Positions 1-13,224 of a DNA stretch of 64,000 bases are shown here, piece by piece (position 1 is the first letter of the stretch; each line of letters begins with the position of its first letter). Source of the DNA: Isoetes taiwanensis (Eukaryota; Streptophyta; Lycopodiopsida; Isoetales; Isoetaceae); assembly GCA_021234155.1 (NCBI GenBank), contig JAJEKV010000075.1, positions 2,504,522 through 2,568,521 on the forward strand. The letters are read 5' to 3'. The position numbers and the translations under genes are program-made. The notes beneath the pieces are model-generated. The model had not been told where the DNA came from. It made no database searches and saw only the letters and a list, made by a program, of their open reading frames with translations.

Positions 1-507
1 TGGAAGATCGAAGGCAAAAAGAGCTCTGGCGCACTCTGGCGCCTCATATCTGCTTGAGGGATTTGAAAGTTTTCTGAGGCATTTTTTGCGCCCAAAGCAG
101 GAGTATTCGCCTCGACCGCCATACAGTTCCCAAGCTTCCGTCACTTGATCTGCCATTTTTGTTCTCATATCCAAAACAGGTTTCGAAATCCTTGACGTTT
201 CAATGAGCCCTCTGCAAGATTGACGGAGCCCTTTTGATGGGTCGTATTTGTATCCCATTTCTGATAGCAACAGATATATCACCATTGTTATCTGGAACAT
301 CCCCAAAACAAAAAATTTGTCTCCAGTCATTAGAGTTTGCAACAGAACTGGATGCGTCTGCAGAATCACATTTTTTGTCTATTTTATTTCCCTTCCTTAC
401 ATCCATTACAGGATACTAAGCTTATTCTTGGAAGTTTGGTCATTGGAAGCAGATTACAGGAAACTAAGCTTATCGTTGCAGGTCGTTTGGTCTATGAAAT
501 ATGATGA
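1..507. other. Unannotated stretch
   Basis: I see no gene, RNA or clear repeat here. Short open frames on both strands have no recognisable domain and no codon pattern that stands out. Confidence 0.4.
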
Positions 508-692
508 GCATGCATTCTCTCTTCTGCCTTCTACCTTCTGTCTTTCGGCTCTTCTATGGCAATCTGCCTTTTCGGCTCTTCTATGGCATCGGAGCCTGCA
601 TTCTGCCTTATGTATTGGTGTCTGCATTCCTCAATATGGTGAGCCTGCATTCTGTCTTCTGCAATCTGCCTTTTTGGCTCTTCTATGGTATT
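508..692 (+). repeat. Degenerate minisatellite
   Basis: Phrases such as CATTCTGCCTTCTG and GGCTCTTCTATGG recur three to four times with variation. The open frames crossing it on both strands are products of this repetition and are unlikely to be coding. Confidence 0.6.
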
Positions 693-3600
693 TGGCATCA
701 AGCCCAACAAGGGGTCGAGCAAGAAACAACAAAGGATCGAGCAAGAAGTTGGAGCAGTAGCACAAAATGGGCGATCTTGGCGCTTTGCATATTCCGTGAG
801 TTTAAATCTTCTCAATGCACTTTGAATCTAGTTTCTTCGAGAAACAAGCTGAAAATATGAATCAAAGTCTTCATAACGAATTCAACGAGCACATCTGCAG
901 CATAGAAGGACGAAAGAAAAAGCCCTGGATCGAAGAAGAAACCCGGGGGTTTCACCTACTATAAAGGGGATACGCCACGTGCATTAATGGGGTCAGCAAA
1001 AAACCCTCCGTATACGCCTTGTCCAACCTTCTAAATGCCCCTAGAAAACCCCCTAGCCAAGCCCCACGTTTTAGGGTAAAAAAAACCCACCCCTTTCACT
1101 CACATGGTATATACGCCTTAAACTATGTGACATCCCCGGGAGAAGAAATCGCAAGAGAAAGCACATCGTAAGATGGAATTTGAATTTGCTCAGGAGTCTT
1201 TTATCTAATTTTTGAATATGCATCAAACCAGTCAATACGAATCCAAAAAGCAAATTTGCAGCATGAAAAGCTAAAAGCCAAAGTTAGGGATCAAGCACAA
1301 AGCTACAAAAGGAAGCACAAAAGGAGGTAAAAAATGGAAGCAAGCTGGTCTTTTATTCAAAAAATGGTTCAAAGAATGCATTCTAATTGTGGAGTAGAAA
1401 TGATCCAAAGAGTTTTCAAAACTCAGCTTCACGGATGAGCCATCGGAGCATTGCAGTCTAATCCGATTCTTAGCTTTTTGTCACGCTAAGCATGTTTCTG
1501 GTCTATTTTCGAGTTGATACATTTAGAAAAAAAAAATTTCTTGTTTTTTAGTTAGGGCGAAATCACACTAGGGCCGACCCAAGAAAAATGCGTGGCACAT
1601 TCAGCCACCCGCCAGACCCTATTTTCATTTTTATCCCGATACTATATCACACCTATGGCTGCCTAAAGCGACACATCAGCCTCCACATCAGCGATTAGAA
1701 ACGGGGCTCCGCTCTCTTCACGGCAGCATCTCCATGGATTGGCAACCATCTCTGGTATCTCACTGCTCCAACATGACAACACAATAGTACTCTTACAATA
1801 CTCTTGTAATAGGTACCCATTCTTCACCTTTGTTTTTTTAAGCATTTCACTGAAAAGATTTGAAAATATTTTTGCATGACTCCTTCATTGTACAAGTAAT
1901 TAGATTGAACTAGTTCTGTAAGCTATGGAAGAGGATTGTATTTTTAAACATGATGTCAATATCGAGGATGAGGTCTTTGAAACTTGCAATTGAGCTGAGC
2001 AGAAGGATCATCCTTATGCAAAAAATGAAGAAATTGCTGAGGCATAAATGCCAAGCATGGTCTGTTTGCTGTATATTTCCATTTCATCATTAGAATTGTA
2101 TTGATTGTGAAACATTTAGTTCCAGGTTGAATAAAATATTGTTTCTTCTTTAATTGGATTTCTTAAGTTATTGCAGTATGGTGAGATGAGATCAGCTATG
2201 GGATTTTATCCGTTGGCTTGTTCACTTATGACTAGTTATGTCACCAAAAAATCCACCACAAGTCATGCTATTTATTGCAATTAAATTGCTTTCAACATCG
2301 ACAATAATCAGAATCAGATACCATATTTCTACCTGCATGAGAAAATTTCCTTGGATGTAAATCTCTGTAAGCACACCCCATAAAAATCATTCATAAAAGC
2401 ACCATAAATTCTAAGTTTTGAAATTTTTCATCTACTAAACTAAACAATGAGACAATCATGACTTTAAAATAATGAATTCAATTTATATAATCTGTAAAGC
2501 AGATTTCCAGGTTTGATGATGTATACATTTGTGTAAGAAATTGACGCCATGTTTCTTGAGGTATGCGTGTCACAGGCTGTGGCAAAGTAACTCATAATTA
2601 GACTACAAAACATTAGATATCTGTTACATGAGCCTTCTCGCCTACAATGCAGATTATTCAGAATGCAGTCTGCAGATTTTTGACACCCTGTTTTATTCTT
2701 ATACATGTGGCTTGCTTTAAGAACAAGAGCCTACACATTACTACCACTGTTTTCAGACTTTTTTATGCAAGGAGCAACTAAATGGCAATATGATAAATGC
2801 TTGTGGTATGCTGAAAAGCTGATGGATATGAAACATTGAGCATAACATTCAGAGAACTGGCTCATATTCATAACTAGAAATTTGGTTATGTAATACTGTA
2901 AATGAACTATAGAAAGGAGATGCATATGACTGAAACATCACAGTTCTTTCAAAAAGAGCACGTGTATTTAAGTCTTCTTGCAACAAACCATGGCCAATTA
3001 CCACACATGCAAAATATGCCATTGACTACCCTGTATGCACAATGCAAATCCCTCATAAAGTGCAAGTAACAGCACCAATAGAAGCAATAGCAAGTACAAG
3101 GTACAGGCATGGTGCTCAGCTTTAAATGTTTAGCACATATATAGGCCTAATACGTTGCTCCAATACCTTTTCCTGCACCACCATGCTTTAAATATATAGG
3201 AATATATACTGATACTCCTTTTCCCATTGACCCATCATAAATGCCATTGTACATTCTTGCATGTGCCATTGACCCATCATAAATGCATTTGTACCATCAT
3301 AAATGCCATGGTCCATTCTTGCATGTATCATTGACTTTATAATGTGAATCAAATCATACTACAAATGCCATTGGTGTATACATTAGAGCCTACTACTGAA
3401 AAAAGTCTGTGTATCTCCGTGTGATCCATGAATTGTAGTCGTTGTTTATGTTTTACTCTTATCAAATAGGTTACTTAAGTTCTGTTGTACCATGTAAGTC
3501 TTTTTGTAGCAAGAAAATATTTGCCAAGCCTGGTCATATAATTCTACTTGTAAACTAAATCAACCATTACGTCATGCATCTTTGCTCCAGCTATAATCAT

Positions 3601-3720
3601 GTAAATCCATCATAAAATGCATAAATGAAAGGTACAGTTTGCATACTATTGTCAATAAACTAGATTGCATAATGCAGTACATGTGAAGAAAACGTGAAAG
3701 AATACAATGCAGACGAAATT
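693..3720. other. Gene-free AT-rich stretch
   Basis: No gene recognised. The part from about 900 to 1,100 is more C-rich and contains a TATA-like ATAAAGGGG near 961, but nothing coding follows it. At 3,223-3,335 the phrase CCATCATAAATGCC recurs in a short imperfect repeat. The rest is AT-rich with no structure I could support. Confidence 0.4.
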
Positions 3721-6700
3721 AATCCCATCGATCCGAGCCATCGGATCGCCATTCTGGGAAGGGACGAGCGCCTATATTAGGCCATTTTCATTTTGGCTCG
3801 GTTATCGGCGTCTTCTCACAGCAGCTCTTCTTCTCCTCTCGTGGCTTCCCTCCGTCTTTCCTTGTCCATTGCTTCCCATCCGCCTTATCATCTTTGCTTC
3901 CCTCGCTTTCCCCATCACAGATTCTGAATTTTTCCTGCTCTTCAACCTGCATTTGTTTCACATTTCTTTTTGGCTCGTCATCTTCTGGATTTGGCCATTT
4001 GATAGGTTGTTCTTGTTGTTTTGTTTCAACTTATGATGTATACAAGTATCGCTTATGAGGTATGGATTTCTCTCCCTATGCCGAGGTTCTTCCACACACA
4101 GGCGGATTTGCCACACTCCCGATTGTTTTGGCGGATTTGTACGCTATGGTTTGGCTTCCGTGGCTTTGCTTGCTAGTTCTTTTATGCTCATGCATTTCTG
4201 TCTTTGCGTTGCCGTTTATGTTATCAGGAGTCTATAGGAGGATTGCTCTACATGGAGATCCGTCATGCACTATCATGAATTATTGATGTACTTCCATGCG
4301 ATTTAGACCGTAGTTGGGCTCTGGTTGGATGATTCCTTTTACAGTTGAGCTTTTCTTACATTTACAGTTTATCTATCTGCATGCATCCTCTGATGGATTG
4401 GTTTTATACTTCTCTCAATTTGATCTTTGGAACATGCAAAGGAGCATGCAACAGCTATTTTCTTTTATAGTATTGAGTGCAGGCAGAGCAGGGATCGGTT
4501 CTCTCCAGAGATTTGCCTCATCATTGATTCGTCAGGAGCAGATCTTTTCAAACAGTTGGATTCGTCTGGCACCTGCGTGGAGCGGTTGACCTTCTTCTTT
4601 TGAGACGTCCTTCCTCAGGCTTCACCTGTGACCTGCAACCCATCCTGGCCCAAGAACCGTTGATCCTTGACTCTGGACCAGCCTTTCCTCTAGCATCTCC
4701 ACGTTTTTCGTTCCTTATCGCCTTTTGCCATTTTGGCTTTTTTATTGCTTTACATGGGTCACTGCTATCTTCAGATCTGGCCAGCTCTGCATGCTGCTCT
4801 ATTTTCTGACAATCTGCCTTCCTAGTCTGGTCGAATTTGCTCCTGTGCTGCTTGGTTTTCCCTTGTGCTATACTTATGTTGCGATTCACCACACCAGCTT
4901 CTCAGAATCTAGCCTGCTGTACCTGCCTGCAACAGGCCCATGAATTTCGAAATTGGAGTTAGGCAGCCGATTGGAGCCAGGTGGACAATTTGCCGAAGCA
5001 CTCTAAGCATCGGCCATCGGATTCCTTTGCAAATCAATTATGGAGCTTCTCCAACGAATCCTCCTTCTTACATAATCTGATTTCGGCCTATCCTCACTGC
5101 ATTTGCTTCACAAGCATCTGATCCTCAAACTCTTTGCCATTCGATTCCCCATTCGATTCCCCTTTCGATCAACTGTGCAACCCATGTCGGGGTTACCTTA
5201 TCCTGGTATCCCCATATTTCTTTTATTTCCTACCCTATTACCTAAGCCAAGATTTTCCACCATTACAAGGTTACATTATCTCTCAGATCCTCGATTTTAT
5301 TTTAGACCTCCTTCAAGCATTCAATGTTGGTTAAGGCCCGGATAATCTCTCAACTCCCTAGCATTCTATGGCGGATAATCTTCGAGATAAGTTTTTCGAA
5401 TTCCACATTTTCTTTGGGTTGTGCATTGAATCGTTTAAGTTTAGTTGTGCATTTTTCTTTGTCAAGCTTTATTATGAGTTTATAGTTTAGAAGGGGCTCT
5501 ACCATGTTACTTGGTTTTTGTGGCATAGGGTGAATTATGATATCCGAATATCCGCATTTTTTCCTCTGGGGTTTCTTACCATATTACTATCTAAGTTTGG
5601 GTTTTGCAAACACTCACATTGTGCATTGAATCAGGTTAAGTTTAGTTGTGTATTTTCTTTCTCAGGCTTATTGCGGATTTTATAGTTTAGAAGAGGCATG
5701 TTACTTGGTTTTTGTGGCATATATAGGTTATCTTATGCCCCCTTTACATATACCCTCGGAGGGAATTACGAGTCACATTTACACTATATTTTCTATCATT
5801 TGGGTGTCCCTTTTCTTTTTCCTATGCGAGGTTTTCGATTGTTATGTTTTTCTCATGTCTTATTCATAATTGCATTAGAATATGAGGCATCTAGGGGCTT
5901 TTGTTTTAGGGGGTGGTTTTTCCCTCCCATGTTATCTCTTTCGTATGTTACCTTTTACAAGTTGATGGACATCTAGTTTTTCTATATGTGACATTATCCT
6001 TTGAATTTGAGGCTTTTTCATGGTTGTTTTCGGATTTTTCTTCTTTGCACTTGTGTTTTTATCGTGGATTCGATGCACCATACTATTTAAATGGGTCTAT
6101 GCTCTCCTCGCGCTGTTTTTCTCTTGTTTATGTTCTGGCTCACTTTTTACCTCGTTTTCGTCTTGTGGTCGTTTACTTGGGATGTTGTCTTGTTTTCATA
6201 ATTCTACGCTACAGTCTCTTGGTTTATTATCTTTTTATTGCCTATGGATTTGTGGCCACCATCTTCCGGGTTGCATTTGTCCTTTTTACATTGATGCATT
6301 CCATTTCCATGGTAGGTTGCAGTATGGCCTCCGTTGTGTGTTACTTCTCCGACATGTATCTCTTTTGTATGTTATTTTTTATATTGTGGTTCCCATGTGG
6401 TTATATGTGGCATTCTTTTCTGTGTTTAGGATTTTCCCCATGGTGGTTTGGGTTTTATCTTTTGCACTTGTGTTTGTGTCTTATGGGTGATGCACTACAC
6501 TTGGCTCAGGTGGTATACGTTATTCGGGTGGTATTATCTTCTACATTCTAGGTTTCCCCTAGTTGTTGGGTTTTATTTTCTGCACTTGTGGTTTATCTTG
6601 TTTTTGATGCACGCGACTCTTCAACAGCTTGTCCAGGTTATTCCTGGTTGATTTTCTTGTTTATGTTCTCGCCCGCATTTATACTTTAGTTTCTTTTCAG

Positions 6701-9647
6701 AGCCTATGTGTTGCTTCCTCGGTCAGGTTCTTTGTTGTTTTTCTATTTTATATCTTTGATTCTCATGGTTTCATTCTTTTGATTGCCCGAGATTTATTCA
6801 CCACATTTGCCAGGTTGCACTTTGTCTTTTTATGTCTGTTGCCAATTGTTTAAATATTGTTACCCTTCGTGTATGCCATCTTAGTTATTTTCAATATTGC
6901 TACATGGCTTGTGTTCCAAGTATTCCATATGTTGGGGGTTTTTTGCTTAGGGTCATGTCGATGCTTGTTGTTCACATATTTACTATGGTAAGTTCCTTCG
7001 TAGTATTCTTTTACGATTATTGATTTTTGATGGTTCTTATGAGTACTATACCGGGTTCTCTTCTTGTTTTCGCATCTAGAGTTGCCTTTGACTAGACATA
7101 ATGGGACCTACTCTTTGACGGTTTCTTGTCTTGGAATACGATCAATGGCAACATTTTTTGTATCATATGGTGGTTCCTTCATTTTGCTTAGATACATGCA
7201 TTTTTTCTATGTGCTAGATGATTTTTATTCTATTGATTTTTTTATGGGCTATGGTTCCTCCGTTTTGCTTAGATATATGCATTTTATGTGTTCGATGATT
7301 TTTCTTCTATTGGTTCTTTATGGGCTTTAGGTTGGTGGACCGATATCTCTGCCGCTTTTTCATCACGTGGTGGCTTACTCAATTTTATCTAGATACATGA
7401 ATGTGGGTATTTTCCATTTCTATAGGGGGATTGGTTATTTATCATGAATCGACTCTTTTGGACTGTGTACATTTGTCCCTGATAGAAACAATGTAGAGCC
7501 ACTGTAGAGACAATGTAGAGATAATGTCGATGTCCCTTAGTGATCTTATGACCCTCGTTGCTGGGGGCTACCGAGTCCTATTTGGCACCTTGTCGTTTGG
7601 CGTTGTATTCTTGCAATTGTTCTTTTCAGCTTTCGGTTTTCTGGCCTTAGTATTACACGTCATTTGTATTTGTGCTATTTAGCTTTTTCTGGATACGTCG
7701 CATGTTGCGTTTGGCACTTCCTTATACTCATTCAACCTTTCACATTCTTCTCTTTGCCATGTTTTTTGCACTTTGTCATGTTTTTGCATTTGCGAGCTCC
7801 TTTGCACCATATTTATCCTTTGCAGCCTATTCACCTCATTGGATTCAACTTCATGTCGTATTTTCATATTGTATATTCTTTCCTTGATTTTTTAGTTATG
7901 GGAGATTCGTCCATTATTTTGCCATGCTCACTTTCGATCATTTTTCGTATCCCCGCTTTTACAGTCGGTATGTAACCGATGTGGTTTTGGGATTATAGCA
8001 TTATTCATGTTGTTATTAAAGGCGATCGTGTTTTACACTTTTTCTCGCCAAGGGCTCTTATCCACGGGTTATTTTCTTGTTGATTTGTTCATTGGCTTGC
8101 ATTCCTTTTTCTCAGATTTATCCTTGGGCTTAAACCATAACTTTATTGTCTTTTTTTGGGACTTCATTTGTAGCTTCGCTATCATTATGCATTGTGCTAC
8201 CCTTTATACATCATATTTGCTATTTAGCTATATTTGGATACAAATTTCGCTTTATCATGTGTTTTCTTCCACCCGCTGGTGATGCTTTTCCCACCCCCGG
8301 TGATGCTATCCCCTCTTTTTCATGAATTGTTGATTTTTTCTCATTTCTAATCGCTCACATCAATTTGGGTGCTTGTAGTTTTCAGCGTTTGCCGCTTCAC
8401 CATTATGCACATTCTTGTTCTCCTTAATCGTTAATGGGTGCCTTCTACATGTTCCCATTCTTCTCAAGGCCTCTGGCCGTTGGCACTCCTCTTTGTCTCA
8501 CCCTCGCTACTCGTTAGCCCGTTATTTGACTCGACACACTGGGCGGTTTCATGGTGGGCTGGGCTTATAGTTTATGAAGTTACGCCTCATTTTTTCTTTT
8601 ACGTTGTGCTCCGAATTACCTTTAGTTTCCTTCTTGATCTTCCTTTTTTGCTCGGTGCTAGTATGTCTACATTCTCTTCTTAAATCTCAACCCTCATTTG
8701 CCAAAGTTTGTTTTCCTATTGGGGCCTTTATTCATGGCTTTTTGCATATGGTATTTGTCTTCTGACATCACTACACATTTCTCCTATGCTACCCTGAACC
8801 GGACCTTGGCATTTTCACTCTCCTCATTATGAACTTCTTTGCTTTAGACTTCTTGTTGTCAACCTCTTTTTTCTTATTGACATTCCTCTGAGCTGGCTCA
8901 TTCTGTTGGTGTTTGTCCGGTATTGGTAAGCTTTGAGGCGTTGCTTTTTAGGTTCATCTTACCACTCTTGATATTCATCTTCCTTTATCTGGTTTATGGT
9001 TTGACCTCTTTTCCCGAATATTGACAGTCCGTGATCTGCATTCATATCATATGTGCATTGTACGCGTTAACGTGGTTTGTTTTTTCATCGCCTTGTTGCC
9101 GGGGCGCTTCGTCATCATGGCGGCGTGCTTTTCTTTTCATTGGTTTTTCTCTAATGTCCTTTCCTTTTTTCAGGTCATTGAGCTGATGATCTGGCCCATA
9201 GCGGTAACCCGGCTCTTCTTCTTCACCCCGTTTTCTCCCCACGACTTCGCTTTCGCTGGCTTCTTTGGTTCTTGTCAACGTGTAGCTTCCAGACTTTTCG
9301 GACCCTGGTTTCCTTTCTCCTCCTGCCACTCCAAATGAGACCAATTTGCCCGTGGTCATACGATTTCTTTAGCTCGCTTGCCTTCATTCGCATGCCCCAT
9401 CACTATCCTTCAGCGCCTAATTTCTACCGGTTCCTATCATCTCTTCGATCCTCCGTCCGCAGCCCCTTTTTTCGGCTCCTATCCTTTCTCTCTGGCGTCC
9501 TTTATCCTATCCATTTGCTTTCGAGGGTGGTGGCGGGAGTATCTTCTTGCTATCGGCTTCACACGGAGGTTTCGCGAGCGACTAGATTTATAGTTGAGGA
9601 AGTCCTTTGGTAGTCGGCGGTTTTGTGTCTCTCGCGAGTCCCTTCCC
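3721..9647 (+). mobile_element. T-rich repeat unit A, 5.9 kb, family unknown
   Basis: This unit and the next one (9,649-10,733) share their first ~130 bp, including the phrase CCTATATTAGGCCATTTTCA, and their last 27 bp, which end in CTCTCGCGAGTCCCTTCCC. Both also carry a CCACCC..GGTGATGC motif in the same relative order (8,269 here). The + strand is strikingly rich in T and poor in A from about 4 to 9 kb. That is why every open frame here is on the + strand and reads as hydrophobic; no domain is recognisable. It may be a non-coding LTR-type element (LARD-like) or a long LTR carrying an insertion. No TG..CA ends or target-site duplication could be fixed. Confidence 0.5.
7172..7333 (+). repeat. 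81 bp tandem duplication
   Basis: Two adjacent copies, starting at 7,172 and 7,253, each begin GGTTCCT and contain TTTTGCTTAGATA and ATGGGCT. They have diverged at several positions. They lie inside the T-rich unit. Confidence 0.7.
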
Positions 9648-9949
9648 GAATCCCATCGATCAGGGCCATCGGATCGCCATTCTGAAGGAAGGGACGAAAT
9701 CCTATATTAGGCCATTTTCATTTTGGCTCCTTATCGGGCGTCTTCTCCGCAGCTCTTCTTCTCCTCTCGTGGGCTTCCCTCCCTTCCCGCCTTTGGCATG
9801 GGATTTGGCGCATGAGTCTTTTTCATTTTGTATTTTTTGTTGTTCATGCCTCTTTGTTGTTCTCCACCTGTGAGTGTGGCTATTCTTATGTTTCCGTTCT
9901 ATCGCCCTGCTATTCTTATGTTTCTGTTCCATTGCTCTCTTGTTGTGTT

Positions 9950-10133
9950 GTTCTCTACCTGCAGGTGATGCTATTTATTTCCACCTCGAGGGTGATGCAT
10001 ATTTTTACATAATGGTTCTCCACCCGCTGGGTGATGCTTTATGTTGTTTATTTCCACCTCGGGGGTGATGCATGTTTTTACATAATGGTTCTCTACCTGC
10101 TGGGTGATGCTTTTTCCACCCTACGGGTGATGC
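9950..10133 (+). repeat. GGGTGATGC minisatellite
   Basis: At least five copies of a phrase of the form CCACC-CGGGTGATGC separated by 20-50 bp. Two related copies occur at 8,269-8,311 in unit A, which links the two units. Confidence 0.7.
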
Positions 10134-10141
10134 TATCTTTT

Positions 10142-10142
<1 letters not shown>

Positions 10143-10179
<37 letters not shown>

Positions 10180-10193
10180 CTCTCTCTCTCTCT
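10143..10193 (+). repeat. Poly-T / (TC)n tract
   Basis: A run of more than 30 T followed directly by about seven TC repeats. Assembly length here is probably unreliable. Confidence 0.95.
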
Positions 10194-10501
10194 GTTTTCA
10201 TTTTCGGACCTTCTTGGTGTAGCTTGTGCTGTTTGTTTTCTCTGACCATTTACGGGTGTTCTTTTTGGAAGTTTTTTGGTATTGCTTGCAGGATTCTGCC
10301 GTTTTTAAGCCGTCTGTTGTCTGCTCTATTTCGTTTCGCCATCACCCCTCTCCTTCGGTTCTCCATGGACACATTCGGGAGGCTTTAGCCGATTTGCTGG
10401 GGTCGTGCTCTATTTTGCGTTCGCCATCAACTCGTTTCTCTCCGTTCTCCAGGCAACACATTCAAGGTTGTTGGGACCATTTCTCATTAGGGTTTTCCTC
10501 G

Positions 10502-10524
10502 AAAACCCGAAAGGGCGGGGTTTT
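10502..10524. other. Small hairpin AAAACCC/GGGTTTT
   Basis: AAAACCC (10,502-10,508) and GGGTTTT (10,518-10,524) can pair around the nine-base loop GAAAGGGCG. The same hairpin with one loop change is at 54,356-54,378, in the other T-rich stretch. Hairpins of this kind are known from the R region of some plant LTRs; that role is inferred here. Confidence 0.6.
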
Positions 10525-10680
10525 TTATCCCGATGAGAAGTTGTCGCCATTACCCTTTTATTTTGCCTTGGCAAATTTCTTTTTAGGGGGTAGTCCGATA
10601 TTGTTCCTATGGTCGGCTATCCCCTCTCTCTCCCTAGTTTTCCACACATTGTATACTGCTGCTGTGATGAATGACAAGCC

Positions 10681-10700
10681 TATCTATCTATCTATCTATC
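10681..10700 (+). repeat. (TATC)5 microsatellite
   Basis: Five perfect TATC units just before the terminal block of unit B. Confidence 0.95.
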
Positions 10701-10733
10701 GGCCGATTTTGTGTCTCTCGCGAGTCCCTTCCC

Positions 10734-12164
10734 AGAATAGAAGCATTAAAGTGCTAGTGAATTGAGATTTTTACTTATCAATTCATATTTGAAAAGCCAT
10801 ACCTGGCAAAGTTGCAGAAGAATTTGCAGGAAGTTCTTGGAGTTTTGAAGCCTGTTTGCCTCTGATAGAAATGGAAATTGGGGCGATTCAATTTCTGTCT
10901 ATGGCGCCAAGTTTGTAAGAACGTAGGCATACGTGGAAAGAATAGGCGTACGTAGAAAGAATAGGTGACCTGGCTACCTGCCGAAAGTTGGGACTGGCGC
11001 TCTCGCCCGTCCAAAATCCGTAGGGTGCCAAATCCCCACGTCACCATTTAGGCACGCTGGTGTAATAGGTAGGGTGCCAAAAGTATCCACTTGGCATTAT
11101 ATTATTTGTGCAATTAATATCATTTTTTTAGTTCAGCCATAATGTGATTTTGCCCTTAAACTTAGCTTTTTGGATCATTTTCAAAGATTTTCAAAGATGA
11201 TACATTTTATAAGAAAAAAAGTTTTTCATTCAGTTAAACTGAGCTTTTCGGAATTATCTTTTTGGGTGAACCTTTTTTTTTTTTTGAACCTGGGCATGTT
11301 TTTCGCATTAGGCTAAGCTAAACATGAAATCGAGCTTATTAGTTCACCTTTTTTAAGGCGAACTAGACATAGGCTAAGTTTGCTTTTTCTTTTTAATTCT
11401 GTTCCTTTTGCATATTTCTAGCTCCGTGACAATAACTTTGCGCTATTATATAAATGCTAGAATGAGTTTGGCAAGGTGGAATGCCTTCTAGTTTGGACTA
11501 GAAAGCCCAATGTTAGGAACTATATATGAATGTTGTTGGGATAATAGGTGGATTAACACTGTGATTCTATAAGACATATAATTTATAAATGAATCCCTTT
11601 CTTGTGAACTTGAACTAGATATACTTTTTGCATTATGCTGCTTCGTTTGTTTGTTTTTTTTTATTCTATTCCATTTGCATGTTTCTAGCTTTGCATGTTT
11701 CTTGTATGCTCAACATTATATAACTCAATACCTTTTTTTTTTTAATTTACTTTTGAAATCAGAATGGAATTGCAATTGCAGTTTCTTCTTCTAAAAGGAA
11801 AAGCTTGAGTCCCTTATCGTGCTATATTGTGAAATATTGTATATTCTCTAATTAATATGGCATTACATTTTCATACTTTCGACACGAAATGTATGAATTT
11901 AAATATGCTATTAAAAACATGCAATATGAAATTTATCCCAAAATTAAGACATAATCCCAATTTATTTGAATGCTGGTTTAATATTTTATTTTTCCACGTT
12001 CTTTTGCTATTCTGGTTTTCATTCTTTTGTTTTTTGTTAAATCTGCCTTGCAGGTTTCAGGTTCAATCCGGCTATAAGGTTCAAGATCTGCTAGTATTGA
12101 GGGTCAAATGATCAAAAATAGAAAACGGAAGCTGTTGAGAGGCGATAGAGAGGCATTTTATTGT
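10734..12164. other. Gene-free AT-rich stretch
   Basis: No gene recognised. The segment holds T runs near 11,270 and 11,740 and short open frames without recognisable content. Confidence 0.4.
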
Positions 12165-12300
12165 TCGTTGTCCTTCATAAAGATGATAGCTTTGGGCGGA
12201 TCCCCAGGGTTAGAGCTATTGCCTGCTTCTGCTGCTTTCTTGGCCAAATGGTCAAACCTTTCAGGGTAGATCCACATGCATAGAGCTTTGGATCTTCGAG
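12165..12300 (-). other. Coding-like open stretch, unrecognised
   Basis: On the minus strand one frame stays open for about 45 codons with balanced amino-acid use, reading CMWIYPERFDHLAKKAAEAG and then a Gly/Pro-rich piece before a stop. It could be the end of a lost exon. I do not recognise the protein, and the two other frames are not clearly worse, so the call is weak. Confidence 0.22.
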
Positions 12301-12499
12301 TGATCTAGTTTATATGGTTTCAGCCCCCGGATCCATTCTTTGTGTGATAGGTTAAGAGATGGGTTTGTGGAGGACCTTCGCATGGCGGAACAACCCTCTC
12401 TTATTTAGTTCTTTGTCTTTGATTTTTCTTCTGCAATGTATTTTTACTTTTAATTTATGGTTTTGCTTGGAGAGTTCACTTCCTTGGAGGATGCTGCTT

Positions 12500-12637
12500 C
12501 ATAGATTTCTTGCTTTGTGCAGTTCAGTGGATCTGAAGAGTCTCTGTATCACGTTTTTTTCAATGCAACATAGATTTCTTGCTTTGTGCAGTTCCGTGGA
12601 TCCGAAGAGTCTTTGTATCACGTTTTTTTCAATGCAA
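12500..12637 (+). repeat. 69 bp tandem duplication
   Basis: Copies at 12,500-12,568 and 12,569-12,637 differ at only a few positions. The join lies at CATAGATTTCTTGC. No gene context. Confidence 0.9.
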
Positions 12638-13224
12638 AAGACTTCTAAATCTGTGTAAAATTTGATTGAATATTTTGGATAAAACTGTGTATGAATGTTT
12701 GTTATAACAGTGATTCTTAACAAATGAACTTTAAGAATCGTTGATTACGGAAAAGAATCCCAGCCAGGTGGCTCACAGACATTGGCGGATGGGGCAGAAA
12801 ATGCCCCACCCAATTTTTACGGGAAGGGAACGCCGCATGCGGCATAACTTGCAGCGTTCTCGGCACGGTAACCAACACAATCCCATTTTAAAAGATAGGA
12901 TACCTTGAGTAACACACATAATAACTTATTAAAATATTCGTCTATAAACACATTGACTGCCCACCAAAGGTGGGCAATTTACTAACCGGGAAAGAAAAAA
13001 CGTAGTGATCCAAGAACTATAGCCAGACAAACCAGAGAAGAATAAGCCAAAGGAAGCAGAAGAGTGACCCAAGAGGAGCCCAGGAGAAGAAGAGGGACGC
13101 CTACTACGAATACCTCAAACGGTGGAGAGCATACAATTCTTGGGATAGTCAACTGAATATACAAGATTTGGAAAAGGCGAACGCCTTATGAACATCAAGA
13201 AGCCTCCCTCCCTCCGCGACCTAA

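Larger units (their letters stand above)
9649..10733 (+). mobile_element. Repeat unit B, 1.1 kb, short relative of unit A
   Basis: It starts two bases after the end of unit A with the same AATCCCATCGATC head and ends with the same CTCTCGCGAGTCCCTTCCC tail. Inside are a CCACC..GGGTGATGC minisatellite, a long T run, a TATC microsatellite and a small hairpin. It looks like a short or deleted version of the family, or a solo LTR joined to another LTR. No coding function is recognisable. Confidence 0.5.

Noticed and set aside
5103-9338. Many long + strand open frames that read as multi-helix membrane proteins.
   Set aside because: They follow from T-rich DNA: Phe, Leu, Val, Ser and Cys codons dominate in every frame, and there is no conserved motif.
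3721-10733. Interpretation as a standard LTR retrotransposon with two equal LTRs.
   Set aside because: Only the first ~130 bp and last 27 bp are shared. There are no gag/pol motifs, no primer-binding site and no polypurine tract where expected.
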